Positions 1 to 10,501 of a DNA stretch of 64,000 bases are shown one piece after another. The stretch is from Saccopteryx bilineata. Its lineage: Eukaryota; Chordata; Mammalia; Chiroptera; Emballonuridae. The DNA lies in NCBI RefSeq assembly GCF_036850765.1, contig NC_089491.1:182135520-182199519 (forward strand), given 5' to 3'. The stretch's first letter is position 1, and every line of letters starts with the position of its first letter. Position numbers and translations under genes: made by a program. The notes below the pieces were generated by a model, which made no database searches, was not told where the DNA came from, and worked only from the letters and a program-made list of their open reading frames with translations.

Positions 1-66
1 GGCACATGCAGGAGTTTGTCTGACTGCCTCCCCATTTCCAACTTCAGAAAAATACAAAGAAAAAAG
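1..66 (+). repeat. 3' end of a tRNA-derived SINE
   Basis: The window opens inside a SINE. The last part of the element is present: a GCAGGAGT-TGTCTGACTG block, the CCATTTCCAACTTCAGAAAAAT tail block in a slightly varied form, and an A-rich end. The same tail closes the complete copies near 28.8 kb, 31.4 kb and 35.5 kb. The 5' tRNA-like head lies outside the window. Confidence 0.85.
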
Positions 67-2956
67 AGTGGTTATGTCTATATAATTGGTTAGCTTGCTA
101 AGGGGAGATGGATTTGGGACAGTTTTACTTTTTAAGATGTTTCTTTCTATTTTAAATTTATTTTAGTGAGTGTATATCATGCTAACATTAAATATAAGTA
201 GACACAGACACAGTATAAAGCACTTCCTCAATAAATTCTAAAGTAATACACATCACCAGCAACACACACTGCTCATCGTAAACACCGTGGGCATCCCCTG
301 ATCCACGCCACAGATCCCCAGCAGAGCACTCACATTCGGAAAGTAGAGTTTAGTATCCAGAGTCTACTTTGGAACCGTTTTGATTTGCTACAGAATCTCA
401 CCTGGCAAACAAACTGATGCTATCAGTCCTACAAACAACTCCTGAGGGCTTTTCTTCTCAGTTACTTGGTATGGAAATTTCACAAAACCACAGCATAGGC
501 TAGGTTTCTGAAATTACTGTAAGTGTCCAGAGGGTGAGGACACTGGTATCAGTTTCTTTTCTTGTCTCCTGGTTCTGTGCATTAATGCAGTATCTGGCTT
601 CCCTGGAAGACTGTTATGGACCCACTGTCTTTTTCTTGGGAACTTAAATTGATTGAGTGCATGCCATCAGATCTTCAACCCATACCATGTTTCACCATGA
701 ATTTCAGTAGAATTTTGTGCCCACAGGGAGGTCACAAATGAGTATTTAGTATCCCAGCAAAATAGTCCTGCCACCCTATCACCATTTTAGCAAGGCAAAC
801 CTCATGATTTCTGTACTAGAAGAAGTAGTTTCTTCTGACAAAGAAAAGTCAGAAGGCTATTACATGGGCCACAAAAAAAAGAAAGGCTTACACATCTAAA
901 GTTAGCAAAGAAATGTTTTGTTTTCCTTTGCTTTCATTTTCTGGAAGACTTAGATGCATAAGAAGTTTCAGTAGCAATGCATATACAGCACATACTAAAA
1001 GGATGGCAATGCAACACAATGAGATAAGGAGAAAGCATGAAAAATACAGAAGTTCATGGTTTCAGTATGTGTGCTCTCATTTGTTTATTGAAGAGCTTAA
1101 AGTTGAATTCATCATTACATAGTCAAGAAATAGTGTCTATATATATAATTTACTTTTCAAAATGGAATATTTTAGAGGAGAGGGAGGGCTTGTTAGTAAT
1201 TATTGCAGAATGACAGGCATATGTTGAGACTCTCTCAGGCAAAGCAGAATATAAAGTCAGCCTGTCAAAAGGACACCAAATAGGCTGATAGACTAACCTT
1301 AGCTTTCGTGTTAAGTAAACCTGTTTTCGAGTTGCATTTCTGCAGTTTTAAGGAAAACTTTTATTTGAGCCTATGGTCCTCTTTTATCAAATTGATGTAG
1401 TGTAGCACCTTAAAAGTATGAATTTCACATGTAAAGCACATAATTCACTGCAGGCATTTAAAATAATAGGCCTCATTCCTTTATTAACAGCCCTATACAG
1501 AGAATAAAGTTCTTACTATTTGTTGACCTCTCTTCATTTAAAGTTCTTAACTTCAGTAAGTTACATTATCATCCGACTCTTCAACTGCAGTACATTTTGC
1601 CAGAAGAAAATGGAATAAAATATTCAAAATGGTAAAAGAAATAAAAAGCGAACCAAGAATTTTAAGTTTATGAATACTGATTTTGAAGTATAAAAGGTAT
1701 AGGTAAAATGTTATCCACATATAAGAACTCAAAGAGAATATTTGCTCATGAGAACTTCCTGAGTAATCTACTGCAGAGAATGCTTTAGGCAGCCTAATAA
1801 ACTAAACAGACATTGACACAGACATGTGGTGAGCATTAAATATATGTATAATTACTTGTAGAACTACATTTAAAAGAGACTATAAAGGAGAAGGAATAGT
1901 GTATGGTGGCTAATATACATACAAAAGGAATTATGTTGGTAGTGGTACTATCAATAGTGCTATTCTGAGACTACTGTGATTACCAAATTGTATAAATAAA
2001 TGGTTATGAGATATTCTAAATTGGTGTCTCCTACGCCCTTGAGGATGATGATTCTTGGTTTGAAGAAAGAAGATACATATATATAGTATAGAAGTGGTTA
2101 AGCATAAAAATGGCTAATTAAAATTTGAATTGAAATAATCATGAGATTATGAGGTATTTTATTCTATATTACATATATCATAAATTTTTGTCTATATCTT
2201 TTCATTCTATTCCAGAGAAACTTATAAGCAATTACCAATCTAGATAGCATGTAGCATTCCTAGTAAACAGATTGAGGTATTGAAATACTATTAAATAATA
2301 AGCTAAACTAGGTCTTCGTGGAAAAAAATATCCTTCTGGGGCTAAATCAAGAAATATACAAAGTAAACCAGGAACATTTTATGCTAATTGCAAGGAAGTT
2401 ATCAAACTCAGGTCAAGTCAAAAGAATTTAGGAGGCAATCTGAAAAAGCACTTTTTCTCAAATATGGGAAAATATGAACTTCCTTCTTAAAGGAAATGCA
2501 ATTGTTTGAAACATACCAAATGTTGTTGAATCTATAAATAAAATTAATTAAGTAGAGGGTGATAGGAAAATAATTTATTATATTGAAAACTCCTAAGTAA
2601 AGGGAAAAATCAAGCATTTATTTTGCTCATTCTAAATAAACTTTATTACCAGAAAACCAAACAGTAGATAAAGCAAACTTACTGAATTAGAATATCTCCA
2701 TTATTTCAGTCTCTAGTAACTCACATTCTTGAACAGATAAACTTTAAAGAAAAGAAAGAATGAAAGAATAATAGAAATAACAATGATTTTAAAATTAGCA
2801 AGACTAAATTGAAGTGTCCAGAATGTTGTCTTGTGATAAAACTTAAAAAAAAATGCAAAGTAAAGATTAGAACACAAGTCACATAGTGGCTATATTTGGG
2901 GGACAGAAACTGTTGTGATAGAGAAAGAGAATATTGAAGAGCTTCTGGGATAAAGC
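67..2956. other. No gene or repeat recognised
   Basis: This is AT-rich sequence with only short open frames that lack recognisable domains. I see no exon-like blocks, tRNA-like heads, LTR ends or L1 motifs. It may hold very old, unrecognisable repeats. Confidence 0.5.
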
Positions 2957-2958
2957 TA

Positions 2959-2978
2959 ATATATATATATATATATAT
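2959..2978. repeat. (AT)n microsatellite
   Basis: A short uninterrupted run of about ten AT dinucleotides. Confidence 0.9.
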
Positions 2979-3316
2979 TTGCCTGTTTCGTTAAAAGGGT
3001 AAAATAATTTATATAATAACATACATTATACTAGGGAACAATTTTTTTTTCATTTTCAGTTGCATAAGGTTTTAGAACTTTTTCTATATATATCTGCATA
3101 ATTCCAAATCTGCAATTTTAATTTATTTTTGTTACAGTTAATGCCATGGATAGGTTTTTAAATTGGAGTTAAAGGGCAACGACTCTTGGATTGAACATAA
3201 CCACAAGGCAATTAATGTTTTACAAACATCACTTTTACATAATTGTAGTTGTTTTTAAATGTAGAAAAATTATTATCTGATAAAAACGTCCTTTTATTTT
3301 GTTTTAAGATTAAATT

Positions 3317-3772
3317 ATGCCTTCTTCGAGTAGGCGTAAATATGAAAATAGTCCTGACACCTTCTGTTATATATGTGGCTGATACACACTTCAATGTCAA
3401 AGGCGCAATATTTCATCATTTGTGACATGTGCATATATTGCCTATATTCAAGTTCCCCTTGGCGATTAAGACAAGAATTGGGCTCCTCATATTGTGTGTC
3501 ATAATTGTGAGGAAACACTTCATGACTAGACAAAAGGAAAATGCAAAGGAATGCCTTTTGGTATTCCCACAGTTTGGCATGAATCTAAGGACCACAGCAG
3601 TGACTATTATTTCTGTCTGATCCATACAAAGGGTATCGGCAAGAAAAAACAGCATATGATCACATATCCTAATATTCCTTCAGCAATACAACCTATCCCA
3701 CACTCTGGAACACTCCCAGTTCCAGTTTTCAATGGTTTTATTTCTTCTAAGGATGAAGAAAGTGAACATGGT
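3317..3772 (+). pseudogene. 5' part of a split intronless gene, uncharacterised zinc-finger-like family
   Basis: The reading frame starting with the ATG at 3317 runs without a frameshift to 3772, where a provirus interrupts it. Three in-frame stops break it: TGA 3380, TAA 3467 and TAG 3527. Cys/His pairs suggest a zinc-binding N-terminal domain: FCYICG near 3362-3379, HIVCHNC near 3488-3508, and YYFC near 3605-3616. A motif MPFGIPTVWHESKDH starts at 3551. The frame resumes after the provirus at 6392. I recall this arrangement (FCY-C-G, then PFG-P-VW, then YFCL) from multi-copy uncharacterised proteins in arthropods and other animals, but I cannot name the family or its function. There are no introns, so it is either a transposon-carried ORF or a retrocopy. 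That it is one gene with the downstream part is well supported by frame and target duplication. Confidence 0.75.
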
Positions 3773-4123
3773 TGTAAGGTATTTTTTCCCGCTGAGAAGG
3801 AAGGAAGGGATGTAGCCACCAAGTGTGGAATAGTAAAGGCTTTATTCAGTACAGAGCATTTCTCAGATGAGATTCACTGGCCCAGAAGATGAAGATCAGG
3901 AAAATCGCACATGGAGAGACAACGTGGGCAAATTTAAAGGGGTCCTCTAGGATAGTCGGACTAATATGACGTAGCAAAATCTCACTGGCTGACAGTCAGT
4001 CACTTTTTTCCCAAGGACTCCTGGGAAGTTTCTTTTGGCACGCTTTGTTGTGGGCAGTTCTAGCCAAAGTCTGCGGGTCTGGGTTCCCCACATGACCATT
4101 TCCCATTATCCACTGACCTTACA
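3773..4123 (-). repeat. 3' LTR of the provirus
   Basis: This 351 bp copy is bounded by TGTAAGG and CCTTACA. It is the 3' LTR because the coding remnants and primer-binding site place the 5' end at 6386. It aligns end to end with 6036-6386 without an obvious gap. Confidence 0.92.
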
Positions 4124-4238
4124 TTCTGACCTTTTGCGTTAAATAGAAAAGGGGCACCGTTTATTTGTCTGGCTACTTCCTGCTGATTAGGGGCATTGTG
4201 GGGAGGGGGAGATCAGATGGTGGTGGCTTTGAGGGGTG

Positions 4239-5513
4239 TCAGGAGGAACATCTGTTTTGCCATGAGTTGAGAAACTTTGCGGATGCAGTTCTGTAAGGAT
4301 TTTTTAAAAAAAGAGGAGTTACAGGGGGATTTGCAGGGTCCAGCCTTTTGGTGAGCTGGAGATGGATGGAGTCCAGTAGTTCTGACTGCCAGTGGTCCTG
4401 TAAGGAGGCAAGCTTAAGGCAAAACTGCATGTCAGGAGTGGCATAAAAGGGGAAAGAAAGAGGACCCATCCATTCCCATAACTGAGACCTGTGAGGGAAT
4501 TAGAGGTCCAGAGTGTGATGGCAAAAAGAGAAGGTAGCCTCCGTGTCCACAAGAAATGAGATGGACTTACCCACTAGTTGCAGCATACCCTGGGTTCTCC
4601 GAGTCCAGGCTGTGTCCTAGGAGTTTGAGTGATGCACCCATCTGGCTGGATTGGCCTCCCATTTGGGTTGCTTGTCCTCCATGTAGAGGCACTGAGGAAA
4701 AGCCTGTTGCCCAAAAAGGCAATTGCTCCACCAGTGACTGGTCTGCTTGCAGTCAGGGCAGTGCTTAGTGGGTAGCCACAGGCAGGGGCCCTGTCAAGAC
4801 CAGTGACCCTTCTTGCCACACTTAAAGCAAGCTGCTGGGGGGTTTCTCTTTGTGGCTTGAACTTGGGTCGGCACTTCCTGTGCCTTGCCTCAGGGTTGCC
4901 ACAAGAGTTTGGGTTTGGAGCATTAGCTTCTGCTGCATGCAGGCCTGGCAAACAACTTTGGCCTATTTCTACCAGTTGGGACCATTAAAAATTTTAAATG
5001 CCATGTTCACAGGTCCCGGTTTGGGGGTTGGGAATAAGAGGAGGAGGGCTCATGGGAAGCCTGGCACCCAGATCCCGCAGGAAACGCTGGAGTCAGAGGC
5101 AGGACAGGGCCAGAACTTCCTGTAAGAAAATTGGGGTTGGAAATCCTGAAAACCGGTGTAAAAGCCACTAGTAGGAGGAGAAAGGCCTGATGGAGGAGGC
5201 ACTTAAGAACACAGTGGAGAAGGAAGGGGCCTCTGGTCAGCAGGGGAAGAGAAAGAGAATGGTAGTGGTGAATAAGAAACAGAGTTTTGCGAAGGGGGGA
5301 GGAGGCTTTTGGAGGGAAGAGACCCGAGCACAAAAGAGGTCCACAGAGGGACCCAAGAGAAGTCCCGAGAGAGGGGCGCCCCCAGGGGTCAGACAGGAGG
5401 GAGAGAGAGTTGGGAGTCCACGGAGAATGAAAGATCAAGATTGGAGGTTTCTCTGGCCAGAAAAAGAGCCTGCGTGGTGGAACAGGTGGCACAGAGATTA
5501 AGGACGGGTGCAC
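4239..5513 (-). pseudogene. Proviral gag-pro remnant
   Basis: On the minus strand, two zinc-knuckle motifs lie close together at about 4717-4835. The first begins C-F-K-C-G-K-K-G-H and is followed by a stop. The second keeps the C-x2-C-x4-H-x4-C spacing (CPDC-KQTS-H-WWSN-C). Such paired knuckles mark retroviral nucleocapsid. Downstream, near 4530-4575, a protease-like stretch has LVDTEA where retroviral aspartic proteases have D-T/S-G-A, so the catalytic glycine is replaced. The part upstream (5513 to about 4950) is proline-rich and open in one frame for 168 codons, but I cannot prove that this is the gag frame. Stops and frameshifts make the region non-coding. No reverse transcriptase, integrase or envelope motif is visible. 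Confidence 0.75.
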
Positions 5514-6013
5514 GAATAATTAGAAACCATAAATGTAAGAGATCTCCAATCAGTTCCCATCTTTTTTGGCAATAGTTAAATTGGTAAGGGATTTAAAACC
5601 AAAAGTCCCTTCAGGAGGCTAATTCAGTGGGTTCTGTGGCCTGGCTACAATGGGGAAGAAGAATAGTTTCTTCTTCTTTAAGGAGGGAGATTCTTGTGCC
5701 CCCACGGCCACCCTCAGTGCTCAGAGTGCTCAGATTTGAGTATTAGCATCCCAAAACTCAAGCTCTGGCCATGGAAGAATAAGGGAAAAAGGATGTGCTC
5801 AGGACATCTCCACAAGCACATGCTTTTGGAATGAAAAGGCTTCCCTGACGCAGCTGCAGTTTCGGACAGGGAGTCTCAGCGGGAAGAATTGAGGGGAAGT
5901 CTGGAGGCAGGGGACTTACTGCACTGTGTGCTGAAGTGGGTGGAAGGTCAGAGATCCTGGTTCTTTCTCAGAGGGGATGGGGAGTGGAGTGGTTCTTGTA
6001 GACTTCAAACTCC

Positions 6014-6032
6014 TCCCAGGTTTTTGGCACCA
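6014..6032 (-). other. Probable tRNA-Phe-like primer-binding site
   Basis: Read on the minus strand, the sequence 3 bases inside the 5' LTR is TGGTGCCAAAAACCTGGGA. It starts with the obligatory TGG and matches the complement of the 3' end of tRNA-Phe (TGGTGCCGAAACCCGGGA) apart from a one-base insertion and a few substitutions. Its place beside the LTR supports minus-strand polarity. Confidence 0.7.
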
Positions 6033-6035
6033 AAA

Positions 6036-6386
6036 TGTAAGGTATTTTTTCCCGCCGAGAAGGAAGGAAGGGGTGTAGCCACCAAGTGTGGAATAGTAAA
6101 GGCTTTATTCAGTAAAGAACATTACTCAGACGAGATTCACTGTCCTGGAAGATGGAGGTCAGGAAAATCGCACATGGAGAAGCCACATGGGCAAATTTAA
6201 AGGGATCCTCTAGGGAGGTTGGGCTAATATGACATAGCAAAATCTCACTGGCTGACAGTCAGTCGCTTTTTTCCCAAGGACTTCTGGGAAGTTTATTTTT
6301 GCGTGCTTGGTTGTGGGCGGTCCTAGCCAAAGTTCATGGGTCTGGGTTCCCCACATGACCATCCCCCATTATCCACCAACCTTACA
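6036..6386 (-). repeat. 5' LTR of the provirus
   Basis: 351 bp LTR with the same TGTAAGG...CCTTACA ends as 3773-4123. It is adjacent to the primer-binding site and to the second ATGGT target copy at 6387-6391. Confidence 0.92.
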
Positions 6387-6391
6387 ATGGT

Positions 6392-7500
6392 GATCAAGTG
6401 TATTTTGATTGAATGCATGAGGAAATGGTTGTAGAATCTGAAGGGTCTTCTTCTGATGCCAAGTACACATTAACCCCTCAGCAGTTTAGCCATCCTGAAT
6501 TAAATGACTTAGTAAGAGATTTGGGCCTATTAAAGAAAGCAGCTGATTTATTAGCCTCCAGGCTTCAAGAAAAGAATGTACTTCACCAGTCAACTAAAGT
6601 ATCCCATTTCAGGAAGCATGAACAAATTTTTGTGGACATTTTCTCTGAAGAAAAATACTTTGTTTACTGTCATGATATCAATAGTCTTCTCAGCCAGCTA
6701 GGTGTTACCACTTACAGTTCAACAGAATGGTGGCTATTTCTTGACAGCTCTAAACAGAGTCTGAAATGTTTTCTCCTACACAACAGTAATGTTTATGCAG
6801 TGGTTTCAATTGGTTATTTGACTCATCTGCGAGAAGATTATAATGACAAAAAAATTGTACTCGACTTTCTGAAGTATGAGCATAATTGGATCATTTGTGT
6901 GGATCTGAAAATGGTAAATTTCCTGCTAGGACAACAGAGAGATTTCACGAAGTATCCTTGCTTTCTGTGTTTGTGGGACAGCTGGGCTCGGGAGAAACAC
7001 TGGACACAGAAGGAGTGGCCGAAACATGAAGCTTTGGTAGTAGGGATGCAAAATATTGTGAATGAACCTGTAGTTAATCAAGACAAGATCATTTTTCCTC
7101 CATTTCACATCAAACTTGGCTTAATGAAGCAGTTTGTTCAGGCTTTGAATAGAAAAAGTGAATGCTTTCAACATATTATTTCTGCTTTTCCTGTCTTGTC
7201 TTTTGATAAGATAAAAGCAGGTGTATTCGATAGACCTCAAATTCGAACCCTCATAGATGATGAAGAATTTGCCAGGAAGATGAATAAGGAGGAGAAAGCA
7301 GCATACCAGTCTTTTGTGGCAGTTACAAAGAACTTCCCTGGCAACAAAAAAGAAGAAAACTATGAACTTCTGGTTTAAAGGATGCTGTTGGCTTTCTGCA
7401 ACATTGAATGTAACATGAGCGTTAAGATTCACTTCCTGAACAGTTGACTTGATAAGTTTTCTGAAAATCTTGGAGCTGTTAGTAATGAGCAGAATACAGC
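6392..7500 (+). pseudogene. 3' part of the split intronless gene, with a 321-codon open frame
   Basis: The frame interrupted at 3772 resumes directly after the duplicated ATGGT: seven codons, a TGA at 6410, then 321 open codons from ATG 6413 to TAA 7376. Beyond that stop the same frame continues with recognisable sequence (SVKIHFL, ENLGAVSNEQ) and another stop, ending near 7500. Features seen include QFSHPELNDLVRDL near the start, WWLFLDSSKQSLKCFLLHN, a Cys pair in YPCFLCLWDSW, and PPFHIKLGLMKQFV. The pattern agrees with uncharacterised animal proteins I recall, which continue about 100 residues further with a 'GERFHQDI' motif not found here. I see no recognised transposase catalytic triad. 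No function is assigned. With at least five in-frame stops over its full length, the ancestral gene is dead, but the middle block is strikingly open for its apparent age. Confidence 0.78.
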
Positions 7501-8604
7501 TGGAGCATCAAACGAGATTGTCTTCAGCAAGTACACAAACACAAGAGCTACAAATGAAAATTTTTGCCTGAATAGAATTTAAATAAAATTTGTGCAAATT
7601 TTATGATTAAAATAAGTGTTTTAATATTTTCTATTTCAAAATTGTAGACCAATTCTGATGCAATCATATCTTTTAGTGTATTAGTGTATTTACTGCATTA
7701 TATAAATTATTATATTTTCACAAAGATGATGCCCAAGAAGACATTCTACTTCATTATGTTAAATTAGATGTTGAAAATTTTACAATAAAATGAAAACCTG
7801 AAATCTTGAATTGCAAAAAAATTGTAGTTTACAGAGAAAAACTAATGTCAGATTTGAGTTCAGCACACTCAAATTAGGTAAGAACAAGTGTTTTTGTGGA
7901 TGCAACAAAAATTGTGTTCCCCAGTATTTTTGGTGAGGTTTTCAGAATCTGTATTTTATCATGTAATATCTAGTAACATAATAATTTAGCCTTGGTTGCA
8001 TGCCCAGAAATTCTGATTTTATTGATGGGGCAGAGATAAAGCACTAGGTATTTTGTTGAATCTCCACAGAAAACTTCAATTTGTAATAAAAATGTGCTAT
8101 TTGCTCCTAAAATTTGTTGAAAAAAAAGATGAGACATTTAATTTCTGAAACTTACAGTCTTGACCAAATCAAGAAGAGTATCATATACTGTACATTTTTA
8201 AGTAATTGAGATGTATATTAAAGGTATCTTAAGGAATAGACTTGGGTAATCATATTGTTTTTAAAGCACAACTTTTCTGCTCTCACTGATTCTTTTGCAT
8301 GAACAATTTTTTATTTAAATTACAAAACTATAATTCAAAATAGTCCACTCTAGTATTAAATCACTTGGTTCATTTTGCCAATTTTTTAAAACTATCACTA
8401 TCAGTAACAATATAAAAAATGCTTGGACATACAATTTATTTTAAGAGGGCACAAACCAAAGCTTAAAGTGAGCCTCATGTGTCCTAACCACAGACTTGCT
8501 GATACAAAAGCAGAATCCAAGCACATTAAGTGAAAGGCTGTTTTAACTCTCTTTTCATTCTTAACTTAAGCAGCATTGCTGCTACCAAAATGAAAATTTA
8601 AAAA
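7501..8604. other. No gene recognised
   Basis: AT-rich sequence. The first part may be the old 3' flank of the split gene (an AATAAA-like string occurs near 7582), but no poly(A) tract or terminal repeat is evident. Confidence 0.45.
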
Positions 8605-8654
8605 AAAAGAAAGAAAAAATTAAAGAAAGAAATAAAGATAGAAAGAAAGAAAAA

Positions 8655-8714
<60 letters not shown>

Positions 8715-8716
8715 AA
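8605..8716. repeat. (GAAA)n microsatellite
   Basis: An imperfect start is followed by a long pure run of AAAG/GAAA tetranucleotides ending at 8716. A purine-only tract of this length is prone to length change. Confidence 0.95.
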
Positions 8717-9030
8717 TTGTTATAAATTAATTGATATTTAACTACATGCCTCAGGAAGCTTTAGTCTTGAATATTATTTTTTAATAAAGTCTAATATTTA
8801 GAGATAGAGTAATTTGACCAAAGACAGCTTTTCTAAACACACTATTAAATGTATTAACTAAAACACACTTTATTCTTGACCACCCATGAGTGCATCAAGG
8901 CAAAATTCTACAGAAAGAAAATACTAAATAGACCATTACATTTTAATCCAACATCATCTAAGATGTATCAATAGGTCTGTCTTTAATGGGCTGAAGGACC
9001 TTATTAAAAGATAAGTCTGTATTACATGAA

Positions 9031-9274
9031 TTCTTTTTTTTTAGTGAGAGAGACCTTTAAGACAGAGAGATAGGAAGGGAGGGTTATGAGAATCATCAAT
9101 TCTTCATTGCAACACCTTAGTTGTTCATTGATTGCTTTCTCATATGTGCCTTGACTGGGGGGCTCCAGCCAAGCCAGTGACCCCTTGCTCAAGCCAACAA
9201 CCTTGGGGTTTTGAACCTGGATTCTCTTTTTGCCAGTCCAACGCTCTATTCACTGTGCCACTGCCAGGTCAGGC
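9031..9274 (-). repeat. tRNA-derived SINE ('CCTGACC' type), minus strand
   Basis: A poly(T) start, the reversed tail with a GA-rich block, the block CATATGTGCCTTGAC and the reversed head ending CCAGGTCAGGC mark the CCTGACCAGG-type SINE on the minus strand. The copy is diverged and shorter than the ~330 bp form. Confidence 0.85.
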
Positions 9275-9310
9275 ATTCTTCCATGCATTCTGATGTGAAC
9301 TACAGAACTC

Positions 9311-9618
9311 ATGACCAGGAGGTGACCCTGAGGTCACTGACTTGAGCAAGGAGTCACTAGCTTGACTGTGAATGTCCCTGGCTTGGAGACCAAGATCACT
9401 AGCTTGAGCCCAAGGTCACTGGCTTAAGCAAGGGGTCACTCGCGCAGCTGTAGCCCCCCCCCCATGGTCAAGGCACATATGAGAAAGCAATCAATGAACA
9501 ACTAAGGTGCCACAAAGAAGAATTGATGCTTCTCATCTCTCTCCTTTATTGTCTGTTTGTTTGTATCTGTTCCTCTCTCTGTCTCTCTCTCTGTCTCTGT
9601 CACACACACAAAAAAAAA
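9311..9618 (+). repeat. tRNA-derived SINE ('CCTGACC' type), plus strand
   Basis: This copy has the CTTGAGC / CAAGGTCACTGGCTT modules, then CAAGGCACATATGAG, a pyrimidine-rich tail and a short CA/A tail. The head is damaged. It lies head-to-head with the SINE at 9031-9274. Confidence 0.85.
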
Positions 9619-9977
9619 TGCCTGGAAAAATTTAATGAAAACACCTATTTTGTCTGGCATGACCAAAGGCATTGTTTTGGAGGAGGAATTTCTTTTCCAG
9701 CTGCCAAAGATTCTCTTTTGCAAATATTTATTTTTACATTATCTGATAAAAAAAAATCTTTGATATAATGATCCCTTAGTACAGTGGTTCAAACTTTTTG
9801 AAGTCGGGGTGCATTTAAAATCATACAAATAATTGTAGGCACACTATTTACAAAATTCTGATGTTATAATAATTAAGTCAAATATTTAAAAAAATGTAAA
9901 GCCCAACCATGCTTTTATGATAATTAAATAAAATAAATACAACAAAATTAAATTTATTCTGACATTAAAAACATTTT

Positions 9978-10340
9978 TTTTTGTTTTTTTCTGAAGCTGG
10001 AAATGGAGAGGCAGTCAGACAGACTCCCGCATGTGCCCGACCGGGATCCACCCAGCATGCCCACCAGGGGACGATACTCTGCCCATCTTGGGGCATCACT
10101 GCTGCAATTAGAGCCATTCTAGCACCTGAGGCAGAAGCCACAGAGCCATCCTCAGCGCCCGGGCAAACTTTGCTCCAGTGGAGCCCTGGCTGCGGGAGGG
10201 GAAGAGAGAGACAGAGGAAGGAGAGGGGGAGAGGTGGAGAAGCAGATGAGTTCTTCTCCTGTGTGCCCTGGCCAGAAATTGAACCCAGGACTCCTGCACG
10301 CCAAGCCGACGCTCTACCACTGAGCCAACTGGCCAGGGCC
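9978..10340 (-). repeat. tRNA-derived SINE ('GCCCTGG' type) inside the hAT element
   Basis: The reversed head ends GCCAACTGGCCAGGGC at 10340, the tail lies near 9978, and all intervening modules are present. It is flanked by a 14 bp duplication ATTAAAAACATTTT (9964-9977 and 10341-10354), so its borders are certain. It is younger than its host hAT element. Confidence 0.95.
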
Positions 10341-10501
10341 ATTAAAAACATTTTAATGTTACATTTTTTGAGTTTTGCTTTTTAGAATTTGTAAAAAAGA
10401 GGGGTTAAAAATAAAAAAAATGACAAAAAGTTATCTTTTTATGTATACATATTCATTCTTAGTAAGATTTAGTAAATTTGGCAGGTCCCAGCATGAAAGT
10501 G

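Larger units (their letters stand above)
3773..6386 (-). mobile_element. Endogenous retrovirus, internally deleted provirus
   Basis: Two 351 bp direct repeats (3773-4123 and 6036-6386) both start TGTAAGG and end CCTTACA. They flank about 1.9 kb, and the whole is bordered by a perfect 5 bp duplication, ATGGT (3768-3772 and 6387-6391). Gag nucleocapsid and protease remnants read on the minus strand, so the 5' LTR is the one at 6036-6386. The internal part stops soon after the protease region; most of pol and all of env are missing. By eye the LTRs differ at roughly 39 of 351 positions, so the insertion is not recent. The primer-binding site resembles the tRNA-Phe type, which suggests a gammaretrovirus-like (class I) element. 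The insertion lies inside another gene frame (3317-3772 / 6392 onward). Confidence 0.93.

Noticed and set aside
913..1122. 69-codon frame with a GA-rich, Arg/His-rich product
   Set aside because: Short, no family motif, no conserved start context; one of many random frames in the unassigned first 3 kb.
3551..3892. A 113-codon gene ending in the LTR
   Set aside because: Its last 39 codons are LTR sequence read by chance after the provirus inserted; only the first 74 codons belong to the split gene.
5007..5513. 168-codon minus-strand frame, proline/serine-rich
   Set aside because: It lies in the expected gag part of the provirus, but no matrix or capsid motif is visible and the nucleocapsid frame is different. 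I include the region only as a remnant.
9981..10385. 134-codon plus-strand open frame and its minus-strand counterparts
   Set aside because: It lies across a SINE with a clear target duplication. The similar frames at 28484-28842, 31064-31523, 35151-35588 and 38729-39174 are all GC-rich SINE bodies, not genes.
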